This document shows positions 1 through 6,296 of a stretch of DNA of 6,296 nt, one piece after another. The stretch is from Bacteroidia bacterium (lineage in GTDB: Bacteria; Bacteroidota; Bacteroidia; Flavobacteriales; Flavobacteriaceae). The stretch is from contig JAUIAA010000130.1 of assembly GCA_030425715.1 (NCBI GenBank), forward strand, positions 1-6,296, read 5' to 3'. The translations under genes were made by a program, and so were the position numbers. The notes beneath the pieces are model-generated. The model saw only the letters and a program-made list of their open reading frames with translations, did no database searches and was not told the origin of the DNA. Positions within the stretch are counted from its first letter, which is position 1; every line of letters starts with the position of its first letter.

Positions 1-485
1 ATAACACTACCTCCTCTTATTGCCAAACCTATTCCAAGTCCTAAAAAAAAACCACCAAAAACAGATATTAATAATTTGTCATCTGTAATTAACGGTATCG
101 GTAAAAAATGGACAAGAATTGCAAGTAATACAATTCCTACAACGCTTCTTAAAGCAAAACCTTTACCAATGGTAAATATTGCTAAAATCAGAAATGGAAT
201 GTTAATCGCTACTAATAATATAGAAAAAGGTAAATTACTTAATTCTGTAATAATTAAAGAAATTCCCGTCACCCCACCATCTATAAATGAATTTGGCAAC
301 AAAAAACCTTTTAATCCAAAACTAGCTGCGGCAACACCTAACAAAATTAAAAAACTATCTCGAAATAAATGATGGGCTTCAATTTGCACATTTCTAAACT
401 CATTGATGATATCTCGACTAGATTTTTGTTTAAATCCGTCTCGATTTTTTAATAACCTTATGAAATACTTGAATATAGGCTTCAT
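1..485 (-). CDS. YitT-family (DUF161) membrane protein, N-terminal part, runs off the window
   Basis: This is my own reading of the minus strand from an ATG at 485; an in-frame TAA lies seven codons' length upstream, so this is the first possible start. It gives 161 residues, then leaves the window still open. After a polar N-terminus of about 43 residues come hydrophobic segments at roughly 44-65, 86-106, 113-131 and 137-156. The stretch KGFLLPNSFIDGGVTGISLI (59-78) and the later GGFFLGLGIGLAIRGGSV (144-161) are characteristic of the YitT/DUF161 family. Family members are multi-pass inner-membrane proteins, often ending in a soluble DUF2179 domain, which would lie outside this window. Their transport substrate or role is not established, so I give no symbol. 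The start lies 72 bases beyond the corA stop with no terminator visible, so read-through from corA is possible. No Shine-Dalgarno sequence is visible. Family assignment is confident; function is unknown. Confidence 0.85.
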   Translation of the reverse strand, partial: MKPIFKYFIRLLKNRDGFKQKSSRDIINEFRNVQIEAHHLFRDSFLILLGVAAASFGLKGFLLPNSFIDGGVTGISLIITELSNLPFSILLVAINIPFLILAIFTIGKGFALRSVVGIVLLAILVHFLPIPLITDDKLLISVFGGFFLGLGIGLAIRGGSV

Positions 486-557
486 GCAATTTTATATTAA
501 TGGAATAAAATGTTTTTTAAATTTTAAAGTAAGTATTATTCGTTTGCAGTGACAAAA

Positions 558-1585
558 TCAATCAAACCATTTTTTACGCTTAAAGTAAAAATAAATTAAA
601 AAGGCCAAAACCAGCATGATAGTTAACAAAACAAAATAACCGTATCTAGATTCTAACTCTGGCATGTTTTTAAAATTCATTCCATAAATACCTGCTAAAA
701 ATGTTAAAGGAATAAAAACTACGGAAAAAACTGTTAGTGTTTTCATTACCTCATTCAACCTGTGGTTTTGGATACTAAAAATTAAGTTTATAGAGCTTTC
801 GAGTTGTTGCAAATTAAAATCAATGTCGTCACAAATAAAACTACATTGTTCCTTTAATTCTATGATATATTTTTGGTTGATATAATTTCCTTCAATTTTT
901 TCTAGCTGAACCAATGCCTCTTTTAAACTTATTGCCGCTTTTTTTATGAGCAATAAACTACTGCGATTGTACTCTACTTTTTTTGCAAAATCAGGATCCG
1001 CTTTTACGCTATCAAATGCTTTAAGATTAAGTAAATCATCCGTTACTCTTTCATAAGCCAAATTATAATTGTCAATAATTGCTTCAATAATTAAGTAAAA
1101 TAAATAATCTATTTTTTTCTTGCGAACAACCCCTATATTTTCACTTAATCGTGTTCTAATATGTTCAAAATGATCTCCTTTTTTTTCTTGAATTGTTTTC
1201 CTATGATAAAAATTAATTGCTCGGACTCAATTTCATTAATTTCTTCTCTAAAGAACAACGATTTTAAGGTAAAGAAAAAACTGTTAGAAAGTTCTATTCC
1301 TTTGTTTCTGTGGTTTTGCTCTGCCAGTAAATTTATGGCAAACTCATCTATTTTATTTTCAATTACAATTTGACGAAAAGCATCTTCAAATTCAAATCCA
1401 TACACATTTAACCAAGAAATTTTTTCTTGCTGTACATCAAAAATAAAATCTTCAATTTTTTGTAAATTTCTTTTAACATGACTTGCCTCATTGTATTGAA
1501 TTAAGGATGCATTGTTAAAAATACCCTCTTCAATTTTATTGTCAAAATTATTGATATGTAATGTTTTTCTATTTTTCCTTCTCAT
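558..1585 (-). pseudogene. corA: CorA-type Mg2+/Co2+ transporter, frameshifted
   Basis: CorA proteins are homopentameric inner-membrane channels for Mg2+ and other divalent cations. Translation from ATG 1585 gives 131 codons of the cytoplasmic domain (SWLNVYGFE at 58-66, SEQLIFIIGK at 121-130). That frame then reads 15 unrelated residues and stops at 1145-1147. The downstream frame is open from 1190 to the TGA at 558-560 (210 residues). It opens with QEKKGDHFEHIRTRLSENIG, then a long helical region, TM1 ending in the YGMN selectivity motif (bases 675-686), a MPEL loop, TM2, and a basic tail KRKKWFD. Together the parts match a CorA of about 346 residues lacking the VISF-like strand between KQF and QEKKGD, that is, a loss of about 13 bases. 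The N-domain is divergent: the usual HPL-x-IEDI motif is not recognisable. No other stop interrupts either part, so the lesion looks recent. A TTG at 1061 could be mistaken for a separate gene start. Alternatives are an assembly error or slippage on the adjacent A8 run. Confidence 0.85.
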
Positions 1586-1863
1586 GTAAATCTGGTTTAT
1601 TATTAAAAACTAAAGCTCTATAAGAAATTGGAATCTCTATACTAGATTCTTAAAAGAGATAAATATATTTACTACAATGTAAAAATATCATCCGTATTTA
1701 TTGCCTAAACTTGACTCTTAAAAATACCACAAAATTATATACTACTTTCATTATTTAAGTAGAACATTTGTAATAGATAAATTAACTTAACCGATAACTA
1801 TTATGGCAAGTGAAATTTTAAATGGTAGTTTTTAAAGCCGTTTTATACATAAAAACTATTTTT
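1586..1863. other. Intergenic region between the acylase gene and corA, no gene seen
   Basis: These 278 very AT-rich bases contain no open frame that I would support and no tRNA-like or riboswitch-like structure that I recognise. On the minus strand, TAATTTTG (1730-1737) fits the Bacteroidota -7 consensus TAnnTTTG. It has no good TTG at the -33 distance (only TTC at a 24-base spacing) and would leave a leader of about 140 bases before corA, so it is a weak promoter candidate. A short inverted repeat GAATCT/AGATTC (1631-1636 and 1644-1649, 7-base loop) lies in that leader. Confidence 0.5.
1826..1858 (-). repeat. Inverted repeat just downstream of the acylase gene
   Basis: TAGTTTTT (1826-1833) and AAAAACTA (1851-1858) are perfect 8-base complements separated by 17 bases. 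They start 6 bases past the acylase stop codon in transcription order. The stem is almost all A-T and no U-tract follows on the minus-strand transcript, so it is not a convincing intrinsic terminator. It may be a 3'-end stem-loop or chance in AT-rich DNA. Confidence 0.35.
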
Positions 1864-4218
1864 TCATTCCTTCTTTTTTGGTATGAAAACCAATTTATCT
1901 TCTAAAAGTTCAATTTCGGCTTTGTTTAATTTCATTTTAACAAACTCACCGTTTATATACTTTTCAGCTTGATCTTTATAGTGTTTACTAAACACATTGC
2001 CTGATTGTCCAGTAGGTAAAATAGCCAAGCTATTTTCAATATCGTTAAAGTCAATTATTCGTCTGGTGGATGGTCCTGCGGTAACTTGATATTCTCCAGT
2101 TTCATTTATTTTAAATAGCTGGTTATTAATCACTTCGTTCCCTCCATCGGTTTTAAACGGCCCTACATTAAAAAATCTTCTTAAAGAGGCTACTTTATCA
2201 AAAGCGTGTTTATGGGTTACGGTTAAAGCTTTATTCCAATGCCAATTTTCAATATCCTCTCCAAATTGATTTTCTAAAGATTTTATCGCTTGATGAAAAG
2301 AAGTGGTAATAATTTCATCTCTTTGCTCCTTAATTTCTTTTGTATTTATATTATCCCACCAAACGGACTTTCTTGTTTTTAATTGCTTGGCAATTTGCCT
2401 TTTATAAATATGAGTTTGAAAAAACTGTTCCAAGCCTGCTTTACCCATTTCATCTTCAAACGTGTTTTTAAACATCAAATAAATAAATTTGTTATAAATG
2501 GTTGGAGCTACTTGGTTTTGTTTAAAATCTCCTTTCCATGATTCTAATATTTTAACTGCTTTCTTTTCGTTAGTTGTTAAATTCACTTTCGACAACTCTT
2601 TTATAATAATAAGAATCAATTCTGGTGCAACGGAAGATTGTACATCATTCATCATTTTTTGCATATCTTCTTTGGTGAAATCATTTTTAGAATCCAACAA
2701 GTTTACAATGCGTTTGGCACGATCTTCTGGTAAATAATATCCAGGATAAAAAGCACCATTAATTTGTTCAGGTTGGTTATTTGCCGAATACACATATCCA
2801 CTTTTAGGGTTTACCGCTTGTGGATTATCTTCAAATTTATAATAGTTTAAAGTTGTATCATCTGGGTTATCCCCTTGTAATATAAATTTTGTATGTGCGC
2901 TATTTGTACGATGGTATAATTTTGCTGCCGCAAACCATGCTATATTTCCTTTTGCATCGCCATACATCAAGTTTAAGCCAGGTGCATAAATTTTTTCTGC
3001 TCCAGCTTTAAATTCAGTTAAAGAATTGGCATGAGAAATGGAATAGCTAGCTTCTAAAATATCTTGATCTAGCTTGGTAAAAACCCAATCCATGGCAATG
3101 GGATTATCTCCATCAATTGTTTGCAAAAAGTCATTCATAATGGGTCCATTTGGGCTAAGCTGTACTTCAAATTGAACATCCTCTTCACCTTTTACTTTGA
3201 TTATTTCCTTTCTTTTGGTAAAACTTAGTGTATCCGATTCTTGATAGAAATCAATATCGTCATTTTCAAACATGGTAATTCCGTACGCATAATCTCTATT
3301 ATGTCCTAAAAAAGGAAATGGAGTTAAGGCCAAATTAAAGCCATACATTTCATATTCTGGTGTCACAATATGCGATTGATACCAAACCGCAGGTTGGGCA
3401 AACCCGATATGCGGATCGTTAGACAAAATTACTTTCTTATGTTTTGTTTTCCTTGGTCCAACCACCCAGCTATTACTACCAATAAAAGAAGGAATTGGCG
3501 AATTTTCTAAAGCATTCTGAACAGAACTAGCAATATTACTTGCTATTGTCTTTTGTTTTCTTTTTGGATAGTTTTTAATCAATGTGGATTTTGGATTAAT
3601 ATCAATAGCCAAATCTTTTAGATACTGCTCGCCTAAATTTTCTCTTAAATTACTTAGTAACGGATCTGTTTTATGTGCTTGTGCAAATCCAAATGCCATA
3701 TAACCAAAAACATGGTAAACATCGTGTATATTATAATGCTCTTTCTTTACACCTACAATTGTAAACTCTATTGGTGTTGGCCCATTATCAATAAACGCAT
3801 TAATGCCTTTTAAATAGGCTTGCGTGAGTTTATACGAAACAGCCGTTGTATCTAATTTTTCAATTTCTTTTTCTGATATATAAGGTATCCCAATACCTTT
3901 AAACAGTTTGTCTGTTTCTATCAAATCTTTACCAAATATTTCCGACAAGCGACCTGCGGCAATTCTTCTAATCAATTCCATTTGCCACAATCTGTCCTGG
4001 GCATGTACATAACCAAGGGCTTGGTATGCATCTTCTTGGTTGGAAGCATAAATATGAGGTACGCCAACTTCATCAAAATAAACGTTTACGCTTTCTTTTA
4101 AAGTGGAAAGTTCTAATGTTCCGTTATAGGTAGGCTTTTTGTTTTGGACTAAAAAATAAAAACCAATGCATAATAAGATGATGCATACAAAAATGTATTT
4201 GATTATCTTTTTTATCAT
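1864..4218 (-). CDS. Penicillin acylase family protein (S45, Ntn hydrolase)
   Basis: The 784-residue product belongs to the penicillin/cephalosporin/acyl-homoserine-lactone acylase family, which hydrolyses amide bonds and matures by self-cleavage into alpha and beta chains. A basic N-terminus and hydrophobic segment (about 5-24) without a lipobox indicate a signal peptide or retained membrane anchor, so the enzyme should face the periplasm. The alpha part carries FDEVGVPHIYA (48-58) and GYVHAQDRLWQMELIRR (69-85), hallmarks of the family. The cleavage site is G247/S248 in GSNSWVVGP, making Ser248 the predicted nucleophile and N-terminus of a beta chain of 537 residues. GHNRDYAYGIT (305-315) matches the GHN segment near the oxyanion hole of E. 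coli penicillin G acylase. GGNEVIN (692-698) fits the conserved C-terminal region. The linker before Ser248 looks short. ATG 4218 directly precedes the anchor; no Shine-Dalgarno is seen. The gene appears to be monocistronic, placed after the ctaD terminator. The substrate cannot be read from sequence: beta-lactam, acyl-homoserine lactone or another amide are all possible. Confidence 0.93.
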   Translation of the reverse strand: MIKKIIKYIFVCIILLCIGFYFLVQNKKPTYNGTLELSTLKESVNVYFDEVGVPHIYASNQEDAYQALGYVHAQDRLWQMELIRRIAAGRLSEIFGKDLIETDKLFKGIGIPYISEKEIEKLDTTAVSYKLTQAYLKGINAFIDNGPTPIEFTIVGVKKEHYNIHDVYHVFGYMAFGFAQAHKTDPLLSNLRENLGEQYLKDLAIDINPKSTLIKNYPKRKQKTIASNIASSVQNALENSPIPSFIGSNSWVVGPRKTKHKKVILSNDPHIGFAQPAVWYQSHIVTPEYEMYGFNLALTPFPFLGHNRDYAYGITMFENDDIDFYQESDTLSFTKRKEIIKVKGEEDVQFEVQLSPNGPIMNDFLQTIDGDNPIAMDWVFTKLDQDILEASYSISHANSLTEFKAGAEKIYAPGLNLMYGDAKGNIAWFAAAKLYHRTNSAHTKFILQGDNPDDTTLNYYKFEDNPQAVNPKSGYVYSANNQPEQINGAFYPGYYLPEDRAKRIVNLLDSKNDFTKEDMQKMMNDVQSSVAPELILIIIKELSKVNLTTNEKKAVKILESWKGDFKQNQVAPTIYNKFIYLMFKNTFEDEMGKAGLEQFFQTHIYKRQIAKQLKTRKSVWWDNINTKEIKEQRDEIITTSFHQAIKSLENQFGEDIENWHWNKALTVTHKHAFDKVASLRRFFNVGPFKTDGGNEVINNQLFKINETGEYQVTAGPSTRRIIDFNDIENSLAILPTGQSGNVFSKHYKDQAEKYINGEFVKMKLNKAEIELLEDKLVFIPKKKE

Positions 4219-4255
4219 TTAAAATTTGAATTGCAATTAAAATTAGATATTATTT

Positions 4256-4263
4256 CAAATATA
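4256..4263 (-). promoter_or_regulatory. Candidate -7 promoter element for the acylase gene
   Basis: On the minus strand this reads TATATTTG, an exact fit to the Bacteroidota/Flavobacterium -7 consensus TAnnTTTG. A TTG, which could serve as the -33 element, occurs 23 bases upstream, inside the 3' arm of the ctaD terminator stem. Transcription would begin about 30-40 bases before the acylase ATG at 4218. The position, between a terminator and a start codon, supports the call; the spacing is at the long end and the region is AT-rich, so a chance match is possible. Confidence 0.45.
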
Positions 4264-4275
4264 GTTGAATTACAT

Positions 4276-4304
4276 AAAAAAAGCCCCAATAATTATTGAG
4301 GCTT
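4276..4304 (-). terminator. Intrinsic terminator after ctaD
   Basis: The minus-strand transcript forms a 10-base-pair stem, AAGCCUCAAU with AUUGGGGCUU, closed by an AAUU loop. All pairs are Watson-Crick except one U-G wobble. Seven consecutive U residues run from the last bases of the stem outward. On the plus strand the wobble becomes a C-A mismatch, so the structure favours the minus-strand direction. It begins 20 bases past the ctaD stop codon and should end the oxidase operon there. Confidence 0.9.
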
Positions 4305-4324
4305 CATGGTTATTTTTTTAATGG

Positions 4325-6094
4325 CTAAAACTCTTCTTCGCCATCTCTAATAGGTACTGTTTGAGGTGTAAAATCTTTCCCTCCCCAAAGTTCACCATTT
4401 TCATCTGTTTTACTATAGTCATAGGCCCAACGATGTACTTCTGGTATTTCTCCTGGCCAGTTACCATGCATATGCTCTACAGGGGTTGTCCACTCTAAAG
4501 TATTTGCATTCCAAGGATTTTGTTTCGCTTTTTTTCCTTTGGCAATACTAAAAAAGAAGTTTGCTAAAAATATTAATTGTGCTAGTCCTCCAATAATTGC
4601 AAAAACGGTCATCACTTTATTAATATGCATTAAATCATCAAAAATTGGAAATGCTGTATTGTTATAATAACGACGTGGTAAGCCTGCCAACCCTAAAAAG
4701 TGCATTGGAAAGAATACCCCATAAGCCGATATTGCTGTTAACCAGAAATGTAGGTATCCCATATCTTTACTCATCATTTTACCATACATTTTTGGAAACC
4801 AATGGTAAACTCCTGCAAACATTCCAAACAACGCAGAAATACCCATTACCAAGTGAAAGTGTGCTACTACAAATAAGGTGTCGTGTACGTTTATATCTAG
4901 TGCACTATCTCCTAAAATTAAACCTGTTAAACCACCTGTAATAAAGGTAGAAACCATACCAATAGAAAATAGCATAGCTGGATTTAATTGTAAATTTCCT
5001 TTCCAAATAGTAGTAATCCAGTTAAACCCTTTTACAGCAGATGGAATTGCAATTAATAAAGTAGTAAAAGTAAATACCGATCCTAAAAATGGATTCATCC
5101 CTGTTACAAACATATGGTGACCCCATACAATAGTTGATAAAAAGGCAATTGCCATTATAGAACCAATCATAGCGCGGTAACCGAAAATTGGTTTTCTCGA
5201 ATTTGCAGATAAAACCTCAGATACGATACCCATTGCTGGTAGAATGATAATATATACTTCTGGATGTCCTAAAAACCAGAATAAATGTTCGAATAAAATA
5301 GGGGAACCTCCTTTATAGTGCAGTACTTCTCCTTGGATGAAAATATCCGACAGAAAAAACGAAGTTCCGAAACTTCTATCAAACAATAATAATAGTGCTG
5401 CTGAAAGCAAAACCGGAAAGGAAACAACTCCAATAATTGCAGTAACAAAGAAAGACCAAATAGTTAATGGTAATCTTGTCATTTTCATTCCTTTGGTTCT
5501 TAAATTTAATACGGTTACGATATAATTTAAAGATCCCATTAATGAAGATGCAATAAATATTGCCATAGATACCAACCATAAGGTCATACCTAAACCTGAT
5601 CCGCCCATTGCTTGTGGCAAAGCACTCAATGGAGGGTAAACTGTCCATCCGCCTGAAGCCATTCCTGTGTGTACAAAAATGGAAAGAAACATAACCAAAC
5701 TAGATAAAAAGAACAGCCAATAAGAAATCATGTTTAAAAAACCTGAAGCCATATCTCTTGCCCCAATTTGTAACGGAATTAACAAGTTACTAAAGGTACC
5801 ACTTAACCCAGCAGTAAGTACAAAGAACACCATAATTGTCCCGTGAATCGTAACTAAACCATAGTACATATCCGGAGTCATTTGACCTCCTTCTCCGCCT
5901 TTACCTAAGAAGGCTTCAATAATACTAAAACTTTGCTCTGGATATGCCAATTGTAAACGAAACAACATTGACATAAACACTCCAATAACTCCCATAAACA
6001 TACCTGTAACCAAGTATTGTTTGGCAATCATTTTATGATCTTGACTAAAAATATATTTAGTAATAAATGTTTCTTTATGGTGATGATCTGACAT
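4325..6094 (-). CDS. ctaD: Cytochrome c oxidase subunit I (heme-copper oxidase, A1 type)
   Basis: This is the catalytic 12-helix inner-membrane subunit that reduces O2 to water at the heme a3/CuB centre and pumps protons. All key residues are present in the 589-residue product. Heme a ligands are H84 (TIHGT) and H414. The heme a3 ligand is H412 (VVAHFHLV). CuB ligands are H277, H326 and H327 (GHPEVY, WGHHMF), with Y281 as the cross-linked tyrosine and E279 ending the D-channel. D-channel residues N103, D114 and N121 (LIPLQIGARDM, then GFLN) and K-channel K355 are in place, although the usual K-channel Thr is S352. H404/D405 form the Mg site, and R474/R475 (GLPRRY) should bind heme propionates. 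The E279 motif marks an A1-type enzyme. The soluble tail from about 520 (HGNWPGEIPEVHRWAYDY) resembles other Bacteroidota homologues. ATG 6094 gives the histidine-rich start MSDHHH and lies 33 bases past the ctaC stop, so the two genes are cotranscribed. Confidence 0.98.
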   Translation of the reverse strand: MSDHHHKETFITKYIFSQDHKMIAKQYLVTGMFMGVIGVFMSMLFRLQLAYPEQSFSIIEAFLGKGGEGGQMTPDMYYGLVTIHGTIMVFFVLTAGLSGTFSNLLIPLQIGARDMASGFLNMISYWLFFLSSLVMFLSIFVHTGMASGGWTVYPPLSALPQAMGGSGLGMTLWLVSMAIFIASSLMGSLNYIVTVLNLRTKGMKMTRLPLTIWSFFVTAIIGVVSFPVLLSAALLLLFDRSFGTSFFLSDIFIQGEVLHYKGGSPILFEHLFWFLGHPEVYIIILPAMGIVSEVLSANSRKPIFGYRAMIGSIMAIAFLSTIVWGHHMFVTGMNPFLGSVFTFTTLLIAIPSAVKGFNWITTIWKGNLQLNPAMLFSIGMVSTFITGGLTGLILGDSALDINVHDTLFVVAHFHLVMGISALFGMFAGVYHWFPKMYGKMMSKDMGYLHFWLTAISAYGVFFPMHFLGLAGLPRRYYNNTAFPIFDDLMHINKVMTVFAIIGGLAQLIFLANFFFSIAKGKKAKQNPWNANTLEWTTPVEHMHGNWPGEIPEVHRWAYDYSKTDENGELWGGKDFTPQTVPIRDGEEEF

Positions 6095-6127
6095 TTTTAA
6101 AATGTAGTTTAAAGTTAGTTCTATTTA

Positions 6128-6296
6128 TTATTTAATTACTTGCGCTAAAGTTTTTTGTTCGGATAACCACTTGTTAAAATCTGCTTCTTCTTGTACAACC
6201 ACTTTCATTTGCATGTTGTAGTGTGAAGATCCACATATTTTATTACACAACAGTAAGTAATCAAACTCTACAGGATCCTTTCCTTGCTCTGCTCTC
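6128..6296 (-). CDS. ctaC: Cytochrome c oxidase subunit II, C-terminal end (partial)
   Basis: The last 55 codons of the gene enter the window at 6295 and end with TAA at 6128-6130. The segment holds the binuclear CuA site in CNKICGSSHYNM (residues 17-28 of the visible part): Cys17, Cys21, His25 and Met28 fit the family pattern C-x3-C-x3-H-x2-M. The first CuA histidine and the two membrane helices lie upstream, outside the window. CuA, on the periplasmic face, takes electrons from cytochrome c and passes them to heme a of subunit I. The residue between the cysteines that is usually Glu, which binds through its backbone carbonyl, is Lys here; I believe this is common in Bacteroidota. The tail EEADFNKWLSEQKT is typical of the domain end. 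The next gene is ctaD, 33 bases away, on the same strand. Confidence 0.96.
   Translation of the reverse strand, partial: RAEQGKDPVEFDYLLLCNKICGSSHYNMQMKVVVQEEADFNKWLSEQKTLAQVIK

Noticed and set aside
76..372. Plus-strand open frame of 98 codons
   Set aside because: It lies antisense to the YitT-family gene, whose minus-strand reading is a clear family match; the plus-strand product resembles nothing and is a shadow.
486..557. Promoter or terminator between corA and the YitT-family gene
   Set aside because: There is no GC-rich stem, U-tract or TAnnTTTG match on the minus strand in these 72 bases.
558..1061. A separate 167-residue gene starting at 1061
   Set aside because: The start would be a TTG inside the CorA reading frame; clear CorA sequence continues upstream to 1190, so this is only the 3' part of the broken gene.
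1631..1649. GAATCT/AGATTC inverted repeat as an operator or riboswitch stem for corA
   Set aside because: Six pairs in very AT-rich DNA are expected by chance, and nothing resembling an M-box or a known operator is visible around it.
4645..5120. Two plus-strand open frames opposite ctaD
   Set aside because: Both are antisense shadows of the conserved ctaD sequence and show no independent start signals.
5379..5648. Minus-strand 89-codon frame within ctaD
   Set aside because: It overlaps the well-conserved subunit I coding sequence in another frame and has no recognisable content.
6128..6296. Lys in place of Glu in the CuA motif as a broken copper site
   Set aside because: That position binds copper through its backbone carbonyl, and both cysteines, the histidine and the methionine are intact; the change looks lineage-typical.

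Overview
The window is an AT-rich stretch of a Bacteroidota chromosome, most likely a marine-type member of Flavobacteriaceae. The evidence is the style of the cytochrome oxidase proteins (CuA motif CNKICGSSHYNM, subunit I signature LIPLQIGARDM), the lack of Shine-Dalgarno sequences before the starts, and a TAnnTTTG-type -7 promoter element. This placement is an inference from protein style, not from a search. All five recognisable genes lie on the minus strand, so transcription runs from high to low coordinates.

Layout in transcription order. At 6296-6128 is the C-terminal end of cytochrome c oxidase subunit II (ctaC) with its CuA site. At 6094-4325 is complete subunit I (ctaD) with all heme, CuB and proton-channel residues. 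A strong intrinsic terminator (4304-4276) closes this respiratory operon. A candidate promoter directly behind it would drive a penicillin-acylase-family (S45, Ntn-hydrolase) enzyme at 4218-1864, a membrane-anchored periplasmic amidase of unknown substrate. After a 278-base gap comes a CorA-type divalent-cation transporter (1585-558) that is split by a frameshift. Last is the N-terminal part of a YitT-family (DUF161) membrane protein (485-1), which runs off the window.

The genes do not form one pathway. The two oxidase subunits are one functional unit, the terminal oxidase of aerobic respiration; the acylase, the broken corA and the yitT-like gene are neighbours of separate function.

The most notable observation is the corA lesion. 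The reading frame changes at about 1190/1191, and comparison with the family pattern suggests a loss of about 13 bases. An A8 run directly after the junction contains the slippery heptamer A AAA AAG in the correct register for a -1 shift back into the downstream frame. The plain reading is a recent pseudogene; frame restoration by slippage is a testable alternative. I saw no mobile element, CRISPR array, tRNA, rRNA or new multi-gene system.
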